DNA of 64,000 bases from Saururus chinensis (GCA_035235625.1 CP141140.1:63480581-63544580); one strand, 5' to 3'. Positions 47,920-60,409 are shown, counted from the stretch's first letter. A program made the numbers and translations. The notes: generated from the letters alone by a model not told the origin.

Positions 47920-50856
47920 GTCACAAGGCCCAAAATTCACTATGATTTCACACGCCTTATGCAGCCTAAATCCCTCGACAATCAGCAGCCTTCTCACTCT
48001 CTTAGCACACACACGATTACAAGGAAACGCACGCATGCTACAAAGAACAACGGAAGTGAAGGGAAAAAGGACCTAGCCCAAAAACTTTCCGCACTTAATG
48101 TTGTACAAGCACTTGGTTCAAATCTTAGTGCCAAGACACAAAACCCACTGGCTCTCTTCTCTCTAAGATTACAATGTATTCCCACCCTTTTATACCCGTT
48201 GGCTGTGTAGCCAAGTGGTTACAACATGACCCCCATGACTTGGCCTATATATGGTCCGTAACCGTCCATAACCACTTGTAGTTATGCACAAGAGCGTGCA
48301 ACAACCACTCGGGTAGTGGGTAGCAACCGTCAACCACTACTCCCATATTCTTCTCCATGATGCACTTAGGTCTTAGTGGGGATTGTGCTTGTCGGTTATG
48401 CAACCGCCAGCCTTGGCATATCGCCCCATATGCCAATGAGAAGGAGAAGACATGGTCATGCCCTTAGCATGCCCTCCATGCACATTCCATACCTTTGCAT
48501 GTGCACTAGGCTACTTCCATCATCTGCACATGAGCTCCTCCCGTATACCACAATCCAAGGGTGTTACATACCATCCCTGGCTAAAACCGTCGATGTCCTC
48601 GTGGAATCTCATACTTCCCAAGTGCACCGATTGAAAAGCTTGACCTCTCATAGCCAACTCCTCCCATCACACCACAACTAAGTGATAACCTTGTTCTCAG
48701 GTGCCCCAACTGAAAAGCTTGACCTTTCGTAGCCAATTCTTCCTATAACACCATGGCTAAGTGATAACTTTTTACTTCCCAAGTGCCTTGATTGAAAAAC
48801 TTGACCTCTTGTGGCCAATTTCTCCCATCACACCACGGCTAAGTAATAAAACACTTTGGCCAAAGACTCCTCTTTATCCCACTTGACTACTCCGATCAAC
48901 CAAGTCCTTGGGAAAACTAATCCCCCAAGTGCAAGTCTCCTCAATGATCTGCATCAGCCCCCTTTTCTAAGGACTCCAACACTTGAATGCACCTCAGGCA
49001 TTGCATAGGCATCAACCGAACTAAGTTCTCATGGTCTAACTCAACTTAATCCTCTCCTGTAACAATTAATGCATTCAACCTTTCTCTCCTTGGACATTCC
49101 TTGGCACGGTGTGGCCCATTGCATAGAAAATAACCACCACCTTTGTTTGGCCTGCCTGGCTATTCACTGCCCATGTCCTTGTCACCGTTACCACCCTTGC
49201 TGCCAATTGTGTTTGCTGACTTGTTTCCTTTCTTCCTATGCCTGATAGAATTCTCCTTGAAATTTACCAAATTGTCCGCCATTGCAATGGCTGCGGGAAG
49301 GTCCTCTACTTCCCTTCTACACAACTCATTTTGCACCCATATTTGCAAGCCCAACATGAATTAGAACAACTTGTCATCCTCCGACATATTAGTCACTCCC
49401 AGCGTAAGTGACTGAAATTCCTTCACAAAGTCCCGAACTGCCCCTGTATGTTTGAGCTTTCGTAACACCTCTCGTGCAAGCCAAGCTACGTTTTTGGGAA
49501 GGAACTACTCCTACAACTCCTTGAACATGTGTCATACTTCAATCCTTGGCCAACCCGTTGCTACATCAGTGTCTAATTGCGTCCGCCACCAAAGATTTGC
49601 GCCCCCCTCAAAATACATTGCAGCCACCGTGACTTTTTCCTCCTCTAGGGTATGGATCAGCTTGAAATAGCTTTCCATGCCTCAAAGGTAGTTGTCAATC
49701 TCCGTGGCACCTCACAATCCCGAGTACACCTTTGGCTCGGGCACCTTTGTTTTCTTCGCCTTTTGTTGAGATGTCCCTTCGCCCCAATCTCGTAGAGCAA
49801 TGTTGATGATTGCCCTCTTCAGCATCAACACTTCATCCATAAGGTCCTTGAATTTTGTCGTTGTATCATACGCAACTTGCTTCATTCGCTGTCTAAGGAA
49901 ATCCGTTGTTTTAGCCATCTCAGCAGACAATGTCGTGATCCGAACTACCTCTTCAACTGAACTACCTTTCATAGACTCAACCAGATGGGGAGAGACCTCT
50001 AGAATGGACACACACTGGTTGAACACCCCCAAATGCTCTTGTATTCCACGCAGGGAGGTTTGGACTTCAGCCAGTGTGTCATTCCCTGTAGACATTGCAT
50101 CCACCTTTACCTCAAGCTCTGACATACGAGTTTGCATTGAGCCTACCATCGACAAGTAAACTCTCTACCTTCAGCAACCCTCTAAGTCTTTAGGACATCG
50201 ACAAAATCCTTAAGCTTCCTCGAATCGAGCTTGTCCAAGAGTTGTACCCACCAATGCTTTTCCTTAGCTACTAACTATCACAAGGCCCAGAATTCACTAT
50301 GATTTCACATGCCTTGTGTAGCCTGAATGCCCTCGGCAATCAATAGCCTTCTTACTCTTAGCGCACACACGATCACAAGGAAACACATGCACACTACAAA
50401 GAACAACAGAAGTGAATGAAAAAAGGGCCTAGCCCAAAAACCTTATTCACTTGATGTTGTACAAGTACATGGTTACAATCTTAGTGCCAAGACTCAAACG
50501 GGCTCTCATCTCTATGAGATTACAATGTATGCCCACACTTTTATGCCTACTGGCCATGGCTAAGTGGTTACAACATGACCCCCATGACAGCCCACTATGT
50601 TATATGTAACCGTCCATAACCACTTGTGGTTCTACACAAGAGCATGTAACAACCACTTAGGTAGTAGGTAACAACCGTCAGCCACTACCACGTCTTAGTG
50701 GGAATCGTGCTAATCGGTTATACAACTGCCAACCTTGGCATGTCACCCACGTGCTAATAAGGAGAAGACATGGTTACTCCCTTAGCATGTGTGTTAAGTT
50801 GTTTTCGTAGTCCGCATATAAGCTCCTCCCATATACCACAATCCAAGGGTGTTACA
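47920..50856 (-). mobile_element. LTR retroelement with gag-like coding only (TR-GAG type)
   Basis: Two direct LTRs are visible: 47,920-48,568 (649 bp) and 50,276-50,856 (581 bp), both beginning T(G/A)TCACAAGGCCC and ending CCAAGGGTGTTACA on the plus strand. Read on the minus strand they start TGTAACACCCTTGG. Flanks GCTGC and GCTTC are a near-matching target duplication. The LTRs differ at roughly one site in seven over the compared part, so the insertion is several million years old if usual plant rates apply. Internal coding is a 147-aa coiled-coil gag-like ORF (50,155-49,712) and gag fragments near 49,160-49,360. No protease, RT or integrase was seen, so the element depended on another for movement. 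It carries several breaks. Confidence 0.8.
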
Positions 50857-50861
50857 GCTTC

Positions 50862-51070
50862 CATGACTAGAGCTGGAGCAACCGTGACTATGGCAGCCAT
50901 GGCCGAAGCCATGATGGGCATCTATGGCCATGACAACTCTAGCTAGAGCCACAACCGACCAGAGTTGTCACTACCATGGTAGCCATGGCCATAGCAGTTG
51001 CAGCAAGCCACAGCCATGGCTGCTCTACTGAACGCGACACTGGCCAAAGTTTCCATGGCAATAACTTTGG
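50862..51070. repeat. Low-complexity GCCATGGCC-rich stretch
   Basis: GC-rich with many CATGGC, GCCATGG and CTAGAGC words in both orientations. A compositionally similar stretch lies at 52,510-52,960. Origin unknown. Confidence 0.5.
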
Positions 51071-51074
51071 CTAA

Positions 51075-51371
51075 TAGGGATGCCACCGGGTCAGGTTCGG
51101 GTTGAATTTTGCCAAACCCGAACCCGAAACCCAAATGGCTATTGGAGTTGAATTTAAAAACCCAAATCCAACCCATTATAGTCAAATTTTATCAAAATAT
51201 AAAAAAAAATATTTATAATCTTATTCTGGTCGAATTTAACAATCCGATACCATATATAAAATAGTAAACTAAAATTCGACCCAAATCACTGTTTAAATTG
51301 AATTTTAAAACCTAAACCTAACCCATTAAGATCGGGTTAAATTTAACCATATATTTAAAGTGGCATCCCTA
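51075..51371. mobile_element. hAT-like MITE with TAGGGATGCCAC ends
   Basis: Perfect 12-bp TIRs, TAGGGATGCCAC and GTGGCATCCCTA, bound 297 bp. Internal subterminal words (CGGGTTGAATTTTG, CCCGAACCCGAAACCC, GATCGGGTTAAATTTAACC) occur in both orientations. Flanking 8-mers match only in part, so the insertion is old. Confidence 0.75.
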
Positions 51372-51659
51372 GTAGCCGAGAAATCCTTCGCGGTCGCACA
51401 CCCTGCTAGCCAGAGTCGTTGCGGGCCTGCGGCCAGCCAGGTGGAAGCTCAGCCGCATGATCCTGACGCTTGTGGCCAAAAGGCCAGGCTCCTCAAGGTG
51501 GAACCCGACCCAACCCAACCCTGGCCTTCTTCCTGTATCATGCTCCCCTTATTCCTATTTCCCCTCTAACCAACTGATGCTCGAATAGCATCTCCATTCT
51601 TCAGCAACAAGCCACCTCCCAATTCCACTCTCAGAGAGGCCTCGCATTGGAATATTGAG

Positions 51660-51908
51660 AAAGATCAAATGTTTAGCCTAGGAGAAAAAATCATTCTGAG
51701 AAATCACATATCAAAATATTGAGAATTTTTGCCCGTACAGAAGAAAACTGGAAAGACCGGGAGATGGGTGGAGCTGTGGACAGAAGATCAAATGTTTAGC
51801 CTAGCAGAAAAAATCATTCTGAGAAATCACATATCAAAATATTGAGAATTTTTGCCCGTACAAAAGAAAACTGGAAAGACCGGGAGATGGGTGGAGCTGT
51901 GGACAGAA
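51660..51908. repeat. 123-bp tandem duplication
   Basis: A unit beginning GATCAAATGTTTAGCCTAG and ending GGTGGAGCTGTGGACAGAA occurs twice in a row with about three differences. Confidence 0.9.
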
Positions 51909-52028
51909 GATCATGGCAAGCACTGTCAAGCTTCACTGTGATTTTCTTTAAATATCCGCTCAAGGACTGGTTGCAGAGCTTTGAAGAAGGAAGAGCAACG
52001 CAGAGTCGCAGACCATCTTTAGAAAACC

Positions 52029-52157
52029 ATGGTGGATGCCAACCCCACTTCTTTTGACGGCGTGGCTTCTAAGTTGGAGCCGTCCAAGTCAAACGCCCAC
52101 TGCACCGCCACCTTCTTGCGTGCCCCTCCTCCCTCCGTGCCTGTGCCGGAGAAGTAA
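52029..52157 (+). pseudogene. Possible orphan first exon of an unidentified gene
   Basis: An ATG in good context opens 42 codons (starting MVDANPTSFDGVASKLEPSK, ending VPVPEK) in GC-rich, coding-like sequence. It runs into GAGAAGTAAGG, which contains both a stop and a consensus splice donor (cut after 52,153). The downstream stretch to about 52,370 also has open frames. It looks like a detached gene 5' end, perhaps carried by a transposon. I do not recognise the family. Confidence 0.3.
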
Positions 52158-52509
52158 GGAATCTTTTAAGAAAATAGGTAGAATTGAAGGTAGAGCAGAG
52201 CTTTGGGGCAATGCATAAGAGATATCGGGGTAAAGGAGCAACATTAAAATACCGCCGGCTACTGGCTGCCGACCCGTGGGCGGACACAGAAGAAGAAGGC
52301 GGAGAAAAGTTAATTGGTGGCAAACGGATAACGAGGGGCTGTGAAATACAAAAAAAATTATATGATTGAACGTGGCTATTTAGTCTCTTCTTTTTTCGTC
52401 TATCCCTCGTTGTATTTTTACCTTACACTTTTTCACTAATATTTTTTATATTTTTTTATTTTATTTTTTTTTTCTTTTCTAATGTTGATAATAACATTAG
52501 TGATTTTTT

Positions 52510-52960
52510 TTGTCGCCACATTTGCAACAGCTAGCCCGCGGATAGTAGTGGTTAATTACACGCTGGCCCGTTGTTTGCAATAGCCGACCACGGCAAACAA
52601 TGGCACAATCATGCACTAGCCACGACCATGGCTAGCAATGGCCACTAAACGCGACCAGCGACCGCGGTTGCCTATCGCGAGACTAGTAGCCCTCAGTCGC
52701 CTATTACAAGACCAGTGGCTGCCAATTGCAACCTGCGGCCATGCGTTGTGTCACGGGGTAGCGTCACGGGTAGTTCGCTCTACTACCCCGTGACAGCTGG
52801 CTGCAGTCACCTGATGTGACTAGCAGCCGCGCACTAGTTGCGGGTGATTGACCCGACCAGCGGCCGCGCATTAACCATGGTCACCTAACGCAGCGGCTAG
52901 TTGCAGCCGTGGTGGTCCCTGGTCGCGGCCGCTGCGGCCAGATCTGGAGCGCCGGTGGCC
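52510..52960. repeat. GC-rich degenerate repeat DNA
   Basis: Dense in words such as GACCAGCGGCCGCG, CAACCATGG and CTAGTAGC in both orientations, with GC content far above the flanks. Open frames of 60-70 codons on the minus strand reflect composition. It may be a methylated, CpG-retaining repeat. Confidence 0.4.
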
Positions 52961-53289
52961 ACCAGAGTTGGTACCGGAAAATAAAGGAAATATAGGGACG
53001 GGGGAGATGGGAGAGATATAGAAAAGAAGTAAAAAAAAGTTCTTTTACTTGGGGGATACTGAGAAAAAAAAGGGGTGTGTATAGCCACATTCTATTTTAT
53101 ATTAATAAATTTATTTTATTTAATAAAAATAATTAGGTAAGAAAATTATTTAAATAATAATATTAATAAATATTTATCAATGTGGACTATTTTAGAAAAT
53201 ATTTCTTAAAGTGGTGTTTCTTTTTGCCGCACAGGTGCCAGCCAAGCAACTGGCACTTGCATAGTTTTTTTTTAAAAAAAAATTATATG

Positions 53290-53527
53290 AAAGGACAAAA
53301 TCACGTTTAAGTTGATTTCATCCTTACAAAGGATGAAATCGGTTTATCGATGTAAAAAACTTAACCCGATTTCGTCTTTTAGAATGACGAAATTACCTTA
53401 AGGCGATTTCGTCCTTCTAAACGATGAAATCCTTGAGAACAGGATTTCGTCCTTTAAAATGACGAAATCATGTAACTTGGTGAAATGTGGCTCACATACT
53501 GATTTTGTCATTTTAAAGGACAAAATC
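53290..53527. repeat. Array of five GATTTCGTC...GACGAAATC hairpins
   Basis: Five short palindromes lie in a row, at 53,314-53,340, 53,368-53,393, 53,405-53,431, 53,443-53,469 and 53,511-53,527 plus following bases, each with arms near GATTTCGTCCTT / AAGGACGAAATC and a 3-5 nt loop. An extra right half-site is at 53,290-53,302. Spacing between starts is 37-68 bp. The arms show compensating changes (for example GATTTCATCCTT with AAGGATGAAATC). The array lies just beyond the 3' end of the MULE/plant-mobile-domain gene and may be subterminal sequence of that transposon. Confidence 0.85.
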
Positions 53528-53857
53528 AAATTAGAATTTTTTTAAAAAACCATTTTACAATAACTTTAACACTTTAACTGTTCATTCATTCATTCCCACA
53601 CATTTCATGCATATTGACATCAACTAATGAAAACATACATAAAATAAAAATATTTATTAAATATATTATATCACATGTTGAAAAAATGTTTAGTTTAAAA
53701 GAAATATATAACAAAGCTAATATCACAATCTCCTACGTCCTCGACTTCAACCTCGACGGTGTTGTATAAGCTCCTCCGCATGATCTACCTGCTTCAGCTC
53801 CGGCTCTATCTCTAGCTCTGGTTCCTGATGCAGCTCTACCTCTAGCTCCTAATGGGG

Positions 53858-55982
53858 TGTAACGACTCGTTTTTCGTTTACATCTAACCTAAAGGGTTAG
53901 GCTTAATTGGATAATTTTGGGATAAATTTTAGAGGTTTTCAATAGTTTAAACCTCTGTATTTGAGTGGTGCTCGAAGAAACGAGCATAAGGATTCGAAGA
54001 ATGGGCAAAACGGAGGTCGGGACCGGAAGTTATGATATTTGAGAAACGTGCATTATAGGTGGGACCCACATGGAAAGAGCACGAGTTACTGCTTTTAGTG
54101 GGTTAGTATCGAAGGGCTCTTCGATACGAGTCCAACGGTGCAAAGAACGCACGAATCCGAATCCGGGGTAGGAAGTTATGCACGTTTGAAGGATTTCCTT
54201 TTAAAAAAAAAAGGAAAATAAAAAGAAATGCGCGGCGCGCGCGCGACACGTGCGATTGCGGCGCGCGTAACGTGCTGCCGCGACGCGCCGCGGGCGCGCG
54301 GCGCGGGAAAAACGGCGGGCGCCGCCGTTTCTGGTGGCGCCGCATTTTCGTGCGGCGCGGCGCCGCGGTTTAAATTTGCGGCGCGCCGCGGTTTTTGGCG
54401 CGCCGGGGCTTATATAAACCCCATTTGAGCTCATTTTTCGACCAGAACTTCTCCACCCCCGTTTCTGACCGTTCTGAGGCCGATTAAGGCCGTTCAAGAC
54501 TTGTTTCCTACTAAATCGAGTATGCTCTACGCAATGGAGCTGTCCGTTCTTCGAGTTGAAGACCATATGATGAGGAAACGTCTCAAGACAAGAGGAGGTC
54601 CTGCCCATTATCTTCATGCACTGACGAACTTTGTTTTCTCTGTTTCTGGCCATCCCAACTCCGATTTAGTCGGTCCAAGAGGCGTTCTTGACTAAATCGA
54701 GTATGTTCTATGTGGTGGAGGGTTCCGTTTTCTAAGTTGGCAATCGTATGAAGAGGAAACGCCCCAAGACAAAGAAAGGTTCTACCCGTATCGACAAACT
54801 TTGTTTTCTCTGTTTCTGGCCATCCCAACTCCGATTTAGTCGATTCAAGAGCCGTTCTTGACTAAATCGAAGGTGTTCTACGCGATGGTGGGTTCTATTT
54901 TCTGAGATGACAACCTTATAAGGAGGAAATGCCCCGAGATTAAGCAAGGCCCTGCCCGAACACCGAAACAAGAAAAAGACACTCGAAGTAAGACGGGGTT
55001 CTATCCGTAGATACCGATACTGTATGGGTTATGATAGAAGTAAGCATTTCTGATCCTCCGTACAGCATGTGCTAAGTTATGATGTGTGTTATACTACGAT
55101 TTCTATATACTATGCTATGTGCCTATATGCCATGCTATGTGCCTATATGCCATGCTATGTGCCTATATACTATGCTATGTACCTATATGCCATGCTATGT
55201 GCCTATATACTATGCTATGTGCCTATATGCCATGCTATGTGCCTATATACTATGCTATGTACCTATATGCCATGCTATGTGCCTATATACTATGCTATGT
55301 ACCTATATGCCATGCTATGTGCCTATATACTATGCTATGTGCCTAGATGCCATGATGTATACTTATATGACGTGTGTGGTCTCGCTCTAGGGTAGAGCGA
55401 GACGTGAAATTTGTGTTCTCGGTCTCGGCTCAGTGATAGAGCGAGCCGAGTGATGCGCTCAGTCTCGATTCAGTAATGAAGCGAGATATGTGTATAAGAT
55501 TTTAATCCCGCTCTGTGGTAGAGCGAGATGTACGATTCCGTTGATTTATTAACTTCCGCTTAACTTCGATATATGATGAGTGTTTGTATACTCCGATTAA
55601 ATATTCGGAGATATGTATTTTATACGTATGATTTTGTGATGTTTGTAGTATGTAGTAGCCATTAGGCAGAACTACGTTCGGATCCGATCGTATTGGAATA
55701 ATATCCAATACGTACGTAGGCAACCAACGGCAAGGTAACGTTGGCCCGATCCAAATCATTATAATAATATGTTTTATTCTGTTTTACATGTGACGAACTA
55801 TGAAGCTTCGTCGTGTGTATATGTTCGTTACAACCTAAGTCTACGTACGAGGAAGCCTTAAAGCTCCGTAGTGCGTAGACGAACGTTGTACCTCTCGCAC
55901 TTAGATGATGATTCCTGGCTCAAGAAAAAAGAAAATTTCATATTAGTGATTTTGTGGGCCCGGCTCGGGTCGGGACGTCACA
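53858..55982 (+). mobile_element. Solo LTR, 2.1 kb, inserted in the MULE tail
   Basis: Starts TGTAACGACTCG, ends GGGTCGGGACGTCACA, and is flanked by perfect TGGGG duplications (53,853-53,857 and 55,983-55,987). A very GC-rich segment (54,225-54,410) precedes a TATA box (GCTTATATAAACCCC, about 54,412), so the LTR points to the plus strand. Downstream are three repeats of about 170 bp (54,466-54,970) and a 20-bp tandem array (55,100-55,345). There is no internal coding region or second LTR. The perfect target duplication suggests it is younger than the MULE it interrupts. End sequences fit Ty3/gypsy, not proven. Confidence 0.85.
55100..55345. repeat. 20-bp tandem array with 40-bp higher-order pattern
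   Basis: About twelve copies of CTATGTGCCTATATGCCATG alternate with a variant reading CTATATACTATG, giving a 40-bp superunit. The array is inside the solo LTR. All three forward frames stay open, producing Tyr/Cys-rich ORFs that are artefacts. Confidence 0.95.
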
Positions 55983-58900
55983 TGGGGCTATGCCTCTGGC
56001 ACTTTATGCGGCTCTACCTCTGCCTCTAGCTCCAAATCCACATAAGTAATAGATGGTTTAAGACAAGCTAGTTGATGTCGTCTATAATATAAAATTGGAT
56101 CTGGCTGAGCTACATGTGCAGTGATCGGAAATGATGAACATGGAGGAGAGCTATGCACTACTGATGAAGATGGAATATCAGGGAATGAATCATGCATCGG
56201 CTGTGTCTGAGCATCCTCGTCAACATGATAATCTCTATGAACATCTGTAATCACCGACTCAAGCAGTGGCAAGCTACGAATGACATCATTAGACTCCTTA
56301 ATCACCGTTTGACATGCTACTAATAAGACCTTGCCCGAAGTATAGGTGTTAATTGCTTCAGTCAAATGCGCATGTGTACGTCAAACTAGACGAAGTTATA
56401 AAAAAATAAATTAAATATTAGATAAATAATTAATAAGAAATAAGAAAATAATGTGCCTTAATTAACAAAGTTGTACTTACCAAAGCTGCCTCAAACGCTC
56501 CCCTAGGCTGATATGTCATCTCCTCTACATCATCGTACAGTAAAATATATTGTTGTGTAATCGGTAAATACCACTGCATATAAGCACTACGAACATCTCG
56601 CGATGTCGTAGCCATCTCCCCTCTAATAATAGTGGCTCTCCTATCCTCCCATCGAGCGATATATGAGGCATGATGTAAAGCCCAGTTGATAATAGGGTGG
56701 CCTTATCAAGTGATGTGATGGACAAACTCGACGGTAGAAGGTGGGACCCCTTGCTCCATGTTAAACTAGAGCATTACACAATCTAGCACATACATCTCTA
56801 TAATCTCATAACATATCAATGGAGTTCGAGATAGTCACACCTCTCGACCGTCGGTGCATAGAGCAGGTAATGCAGCCAATACTTTTGGTGAGTACAATTG
56901 CCAAATAACCTATACAATATATAAAGATAATTTAGTTTAAATAAAGACTAAATTTTTTATAATCATTACTAAAAAAGTTCAACACGCAATAAAATCATCT
57001 AATACGACCGCTGGTGGTCTAACTCCCCTCTATACAATCGGAGGACTCCTTGTGGATTTTTGGTTCTCTTTTTTTGAACATTCCACCTTAAGGAGTTAAA
57101 TTTAAAAAATGAGTTTAGCATATGTACATAAAACCTTGCTAAAAAAATTAAGTGTTAAATATAAATGCAGCCTACCTCGCTCCTAATAGAGCACCCTCGA
57201 CTAAGTGACTCATCTCAACACTTGGTTGTCTGACGCGTAAATGCTCCTACAACCATAGCTATGTCAAAAAATATGATAACAACTATTAAATAAAATGAAT
57301 AAATTATACGTGCAAAAAAATATTAAAGTTATGAATTCATTTACCTGAAGAAGGGTCAAACATCTTACAATCCCTAAGGTCATGGCCTGGTATGCTTTCC
57401 CTAACTCTCGGTATAAAAATGCAAGAGTAGCACTGCCCCATGAATAAGCACCCGCTATGTCAAAGTCCTCAAGGAGGGAGAGATATGCCATGTGTACATG
57501 GCTACTCGTGGTATCCGCAAATATCATAACTCCAAGTAAATGTAATAGATAGGCCCATGCATGGTACTCGATAACTATCTTCGTAGCATCATCTGGGAGC
57601 TCACGAAACTCATGTAAGAACCATTGAAGGCTTACTTAGTTACCACGCATCACTGTAGTAGGAGGAGCTCTACCATGGAGTCTAATTAATATGTCCACAT
57701 GACCTCCTGTCGTGCACGTCACTGCATGTCCATCGATGCGAAGTCCTAACAAAACTGCCACATCCAGAGAATTAAGAGCATATCATCAATTGTTAGAAAC
57801 ATATAATTATACCTAAAATAGAGAATAAATAAAAAGATTGATTATATGTTTACCAATGAACAAGAGGGTTTCTACATGATTTATAATTGTGCCCACTTTG
57901 TTTACACCTCCCGCATTTATATTATATCCTCCTTTACCTTATCTCTTCATAGTTCTACGGTCCATTGTATTCCTAATGCTAACAGACCGTGGGCGACCGA
58001 GTTGCCTTGTTGCTCTCGGAGGGTATAACACAAAAGGTATATCCCTCTCCCAATACTCCCGACCATGAGGAGAATGAAATTCTGCCGAGTACACATTTTT
58101 ATAAGTGGAAGATGTGTAAAACAGTGATGCCTGTATCGGCTCCCATCGCTTTGCCCACATGGCGATAAGGTGCGAGCAAGGATAACCATAAACCCGAGGA
58201 ATGTTGCATGTACACGTATGCATCGCCGCATTCACCATAACCTTTTGGCCACGAATTAACGTCACTTCGTACTAACTGCTATTGATCCTATTAAATATAT
58301 ACTCTCCAATTTTTCTTGTTTGTTTTCTCATTATCGCTTCCACTCTGGAGTATATGGGGTGGCCATGGCAGATGTAGCAGAAAATCGTTTAACGAAAAAT
58401 TTTATGACCCGATAAAAAATAGCTGACACTAAAGCCAACATGGGTAATCCTCGTGCCCCTTTCAAGACACTATTTAAACTTTCAGCCATATGTGTAGTCG
58501 TCATGTCAAATGTCCTATAACCATCGTGGGCAAGAGACCACTGTGCAGGATGTAATTCTCCTCCTAAGATGAGATGTTTTGCCTTAGGACTCTCCTGACC
58601 AATCAAGTCTATTTTAGCATCAAACGTTTCTACTATAAGTGCACAAGTTGCTACCCCAATCAAGTCTGTCAGTGTATCATTTTTGAACTCCTTAAAATTT
58701 GCTTTAATGTGACGGATGCAATAACGATGGTGGGACAAAGTCTTGGGAATAACTCAGGCACGACCTTCTGAAGCCCCTTATGTCGATATGAAATAACGAC
58801 AATGTTCGTCATGCCCATTATTACATGATTCCTCAGTTCCATTAAGAATCATTTTCAATTGTCTCCATCTTCCTTCCCGACAAGCCCGAATGCTAGAGGA

Positions 58901-60409
58901 AATAACCCATTGTTTCCATCTGTAGCCGTTGCAGCCATAAGAGCACCAGGATATCTGTTATACAAGCGAGTGGCATCAACACCAATCACAGGGATACAAT
59001 GTTGAAACTCTGCTTTAGACGAACCAAATGCCCAAAACAATTGCTTAAATCTCCTACACATGCTACCATCTACGCGGAGTACTTCATCAACCTCTAAGCA
59101 ATAGTAGGTGTCAGGATTTGCTTCTTAAATCGCCCTTAGGTACATTGACAACAATTTATATGATTCCACCCAATCCCCATAAATAGCCTTAATTGTCATA
59201 TTCCTTGCTACTCATGCTTTCTTATAAGATATGTCAATATAATACTTCTCCTTCATTCTTTGAATAATATCCTCTGGTGTGAGAGTTAATTCGGCTTGGA
59301 TAGTGGGCATTATAACCTTCGAAATAAAGGAGGCATTGCATTGCCTATTATTTGTGCTAAGCTGGGCATTCCGATATGTGTGGTCACCTTTGTATGTCTT
59401 CAACTTAAAGTACCCTCCACCACTTTTTTTTTTAACAATAAACTCTCCAAGGGCAAGTACTATCAATACACTTCACTGTATATTCTGACAAATTGTTCGT
59501 ACAACCTTGTATTCAACATGATTTTGAATGGAAAAATCTTGCAAGGCTGTAACAAATGCTTTTTTATTCTCAAAGAAGCGGCCAACATATAACTTATCTT
59601 CGTTTTGTTGGTCCATATCCATGGCAAAATTAACTCCCGCATCTATCTGTAATGCCTGAGATTTTTCACCCATTTTCCTTAAAATTCACGGAAATTTTTT
59701 GCAATATAACATCTGTAAATTGGAGGAAAAATGACGAAATCAAAACATGATAAAACAGTTTATAATTCAAAACAATAAACATCCATTTTCCATATAAATA
59801 TTTTCATCATACGGTCAAATATCGTACGGCCAAAGCAAATATCATCAGGCGCTACTCGAAAACACACGTGCGAATAAATTGCTATGATCATAGACTTTAA
59901 ATACAAATCCCTCCCAGGCATCCCTGAGTGCAAGTCCCATAACAGTCCACCGACTAATCCAAATGAAAGTCCAGAATATAAACATCTAACTTCTCATCTC
60001 ACCCAATACAGGAGATCGTGACACAAATAAACTCGCAGTGAGTGAAGTATATACCTGAGTCAACGGGAATCAATCCACCGCTAAAATGAGCATCCATCTC
60101 TAGGAGCTCTCCACACAACCTGCAAAACCTCCCGTACAACGGGGCTAAAAAGTAGGGTAATGAGTATTTTCATATTCAGTAGGAAAATACCCAGTAGGGG
60201 AAACCCCAAACGGTGAACTCAATAAGTTCAAAAATGCATGCATTCATGCAACTCAAACATGAAGCAGAAGATATCAATATCATGCTCAAACTCATACAAA
60301 CATACCAAATGCACCATCGTGCCAAAGACATACCGAAGGCACCATCGTGCCAAAATCATAATATCCAATCAACTTACACAAACACCCTTATCCAGGGTCA
60401 TACAAACTT

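Larger units (their letters stand above)
53700..59647 (-). pseudogene. Decayed Mutator-like transposase plus plant mobile domain gene
   Basis: On the minus strand, 59,647-59,212 encodes a MULE N-terminal region (KLYVGRFFENKKAFVTALQD). Then 59,061-58,855 holds the start of the DDE core (IPVIGVDATRLYNRYPGALM, with the first catalytic Asp), 58,738-58,331 the rest of the transposase (HRYCIRHIKANFKEFKND, MAESLNSVLKGAR), and 58,265-57,939 a SWIM zinc finger (CTCNIPRVYGYPCSHLIAMW, the CxC...CxH pattern). Further along, 57,600-56,430 encodes a plant mobile domain (AYSWGSATLAFLYRELGKAY; DGRIGEPLLLEGRW). A low-complexity tail follows at 56,365-55,988 and 53,857-53,730, ending in Arg/Gly codons. The reading frame changes near 58,740-58,760 and stops interrupt the tail, so it is not functional. 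The gene is split by the solo LTR at 53,858-55,982 and its 5' end is cut by another LTR at 59,648. PMD-bearing MULEs are known and are the source of the domesticated MAIN/MAIL proteins. Confidence 0.85.

Noticed and set aside
49800-50159. 119-aa plus-strand ORF
   Set aside because: It is antisense to the gag-like ORF of the LTR element.
55069-55395. Three overlapping Tyr/Cys-rich ORFs of 86-108 aa
   Set aside because: They are products of a 20-bp tandem repeat read in all three frames.
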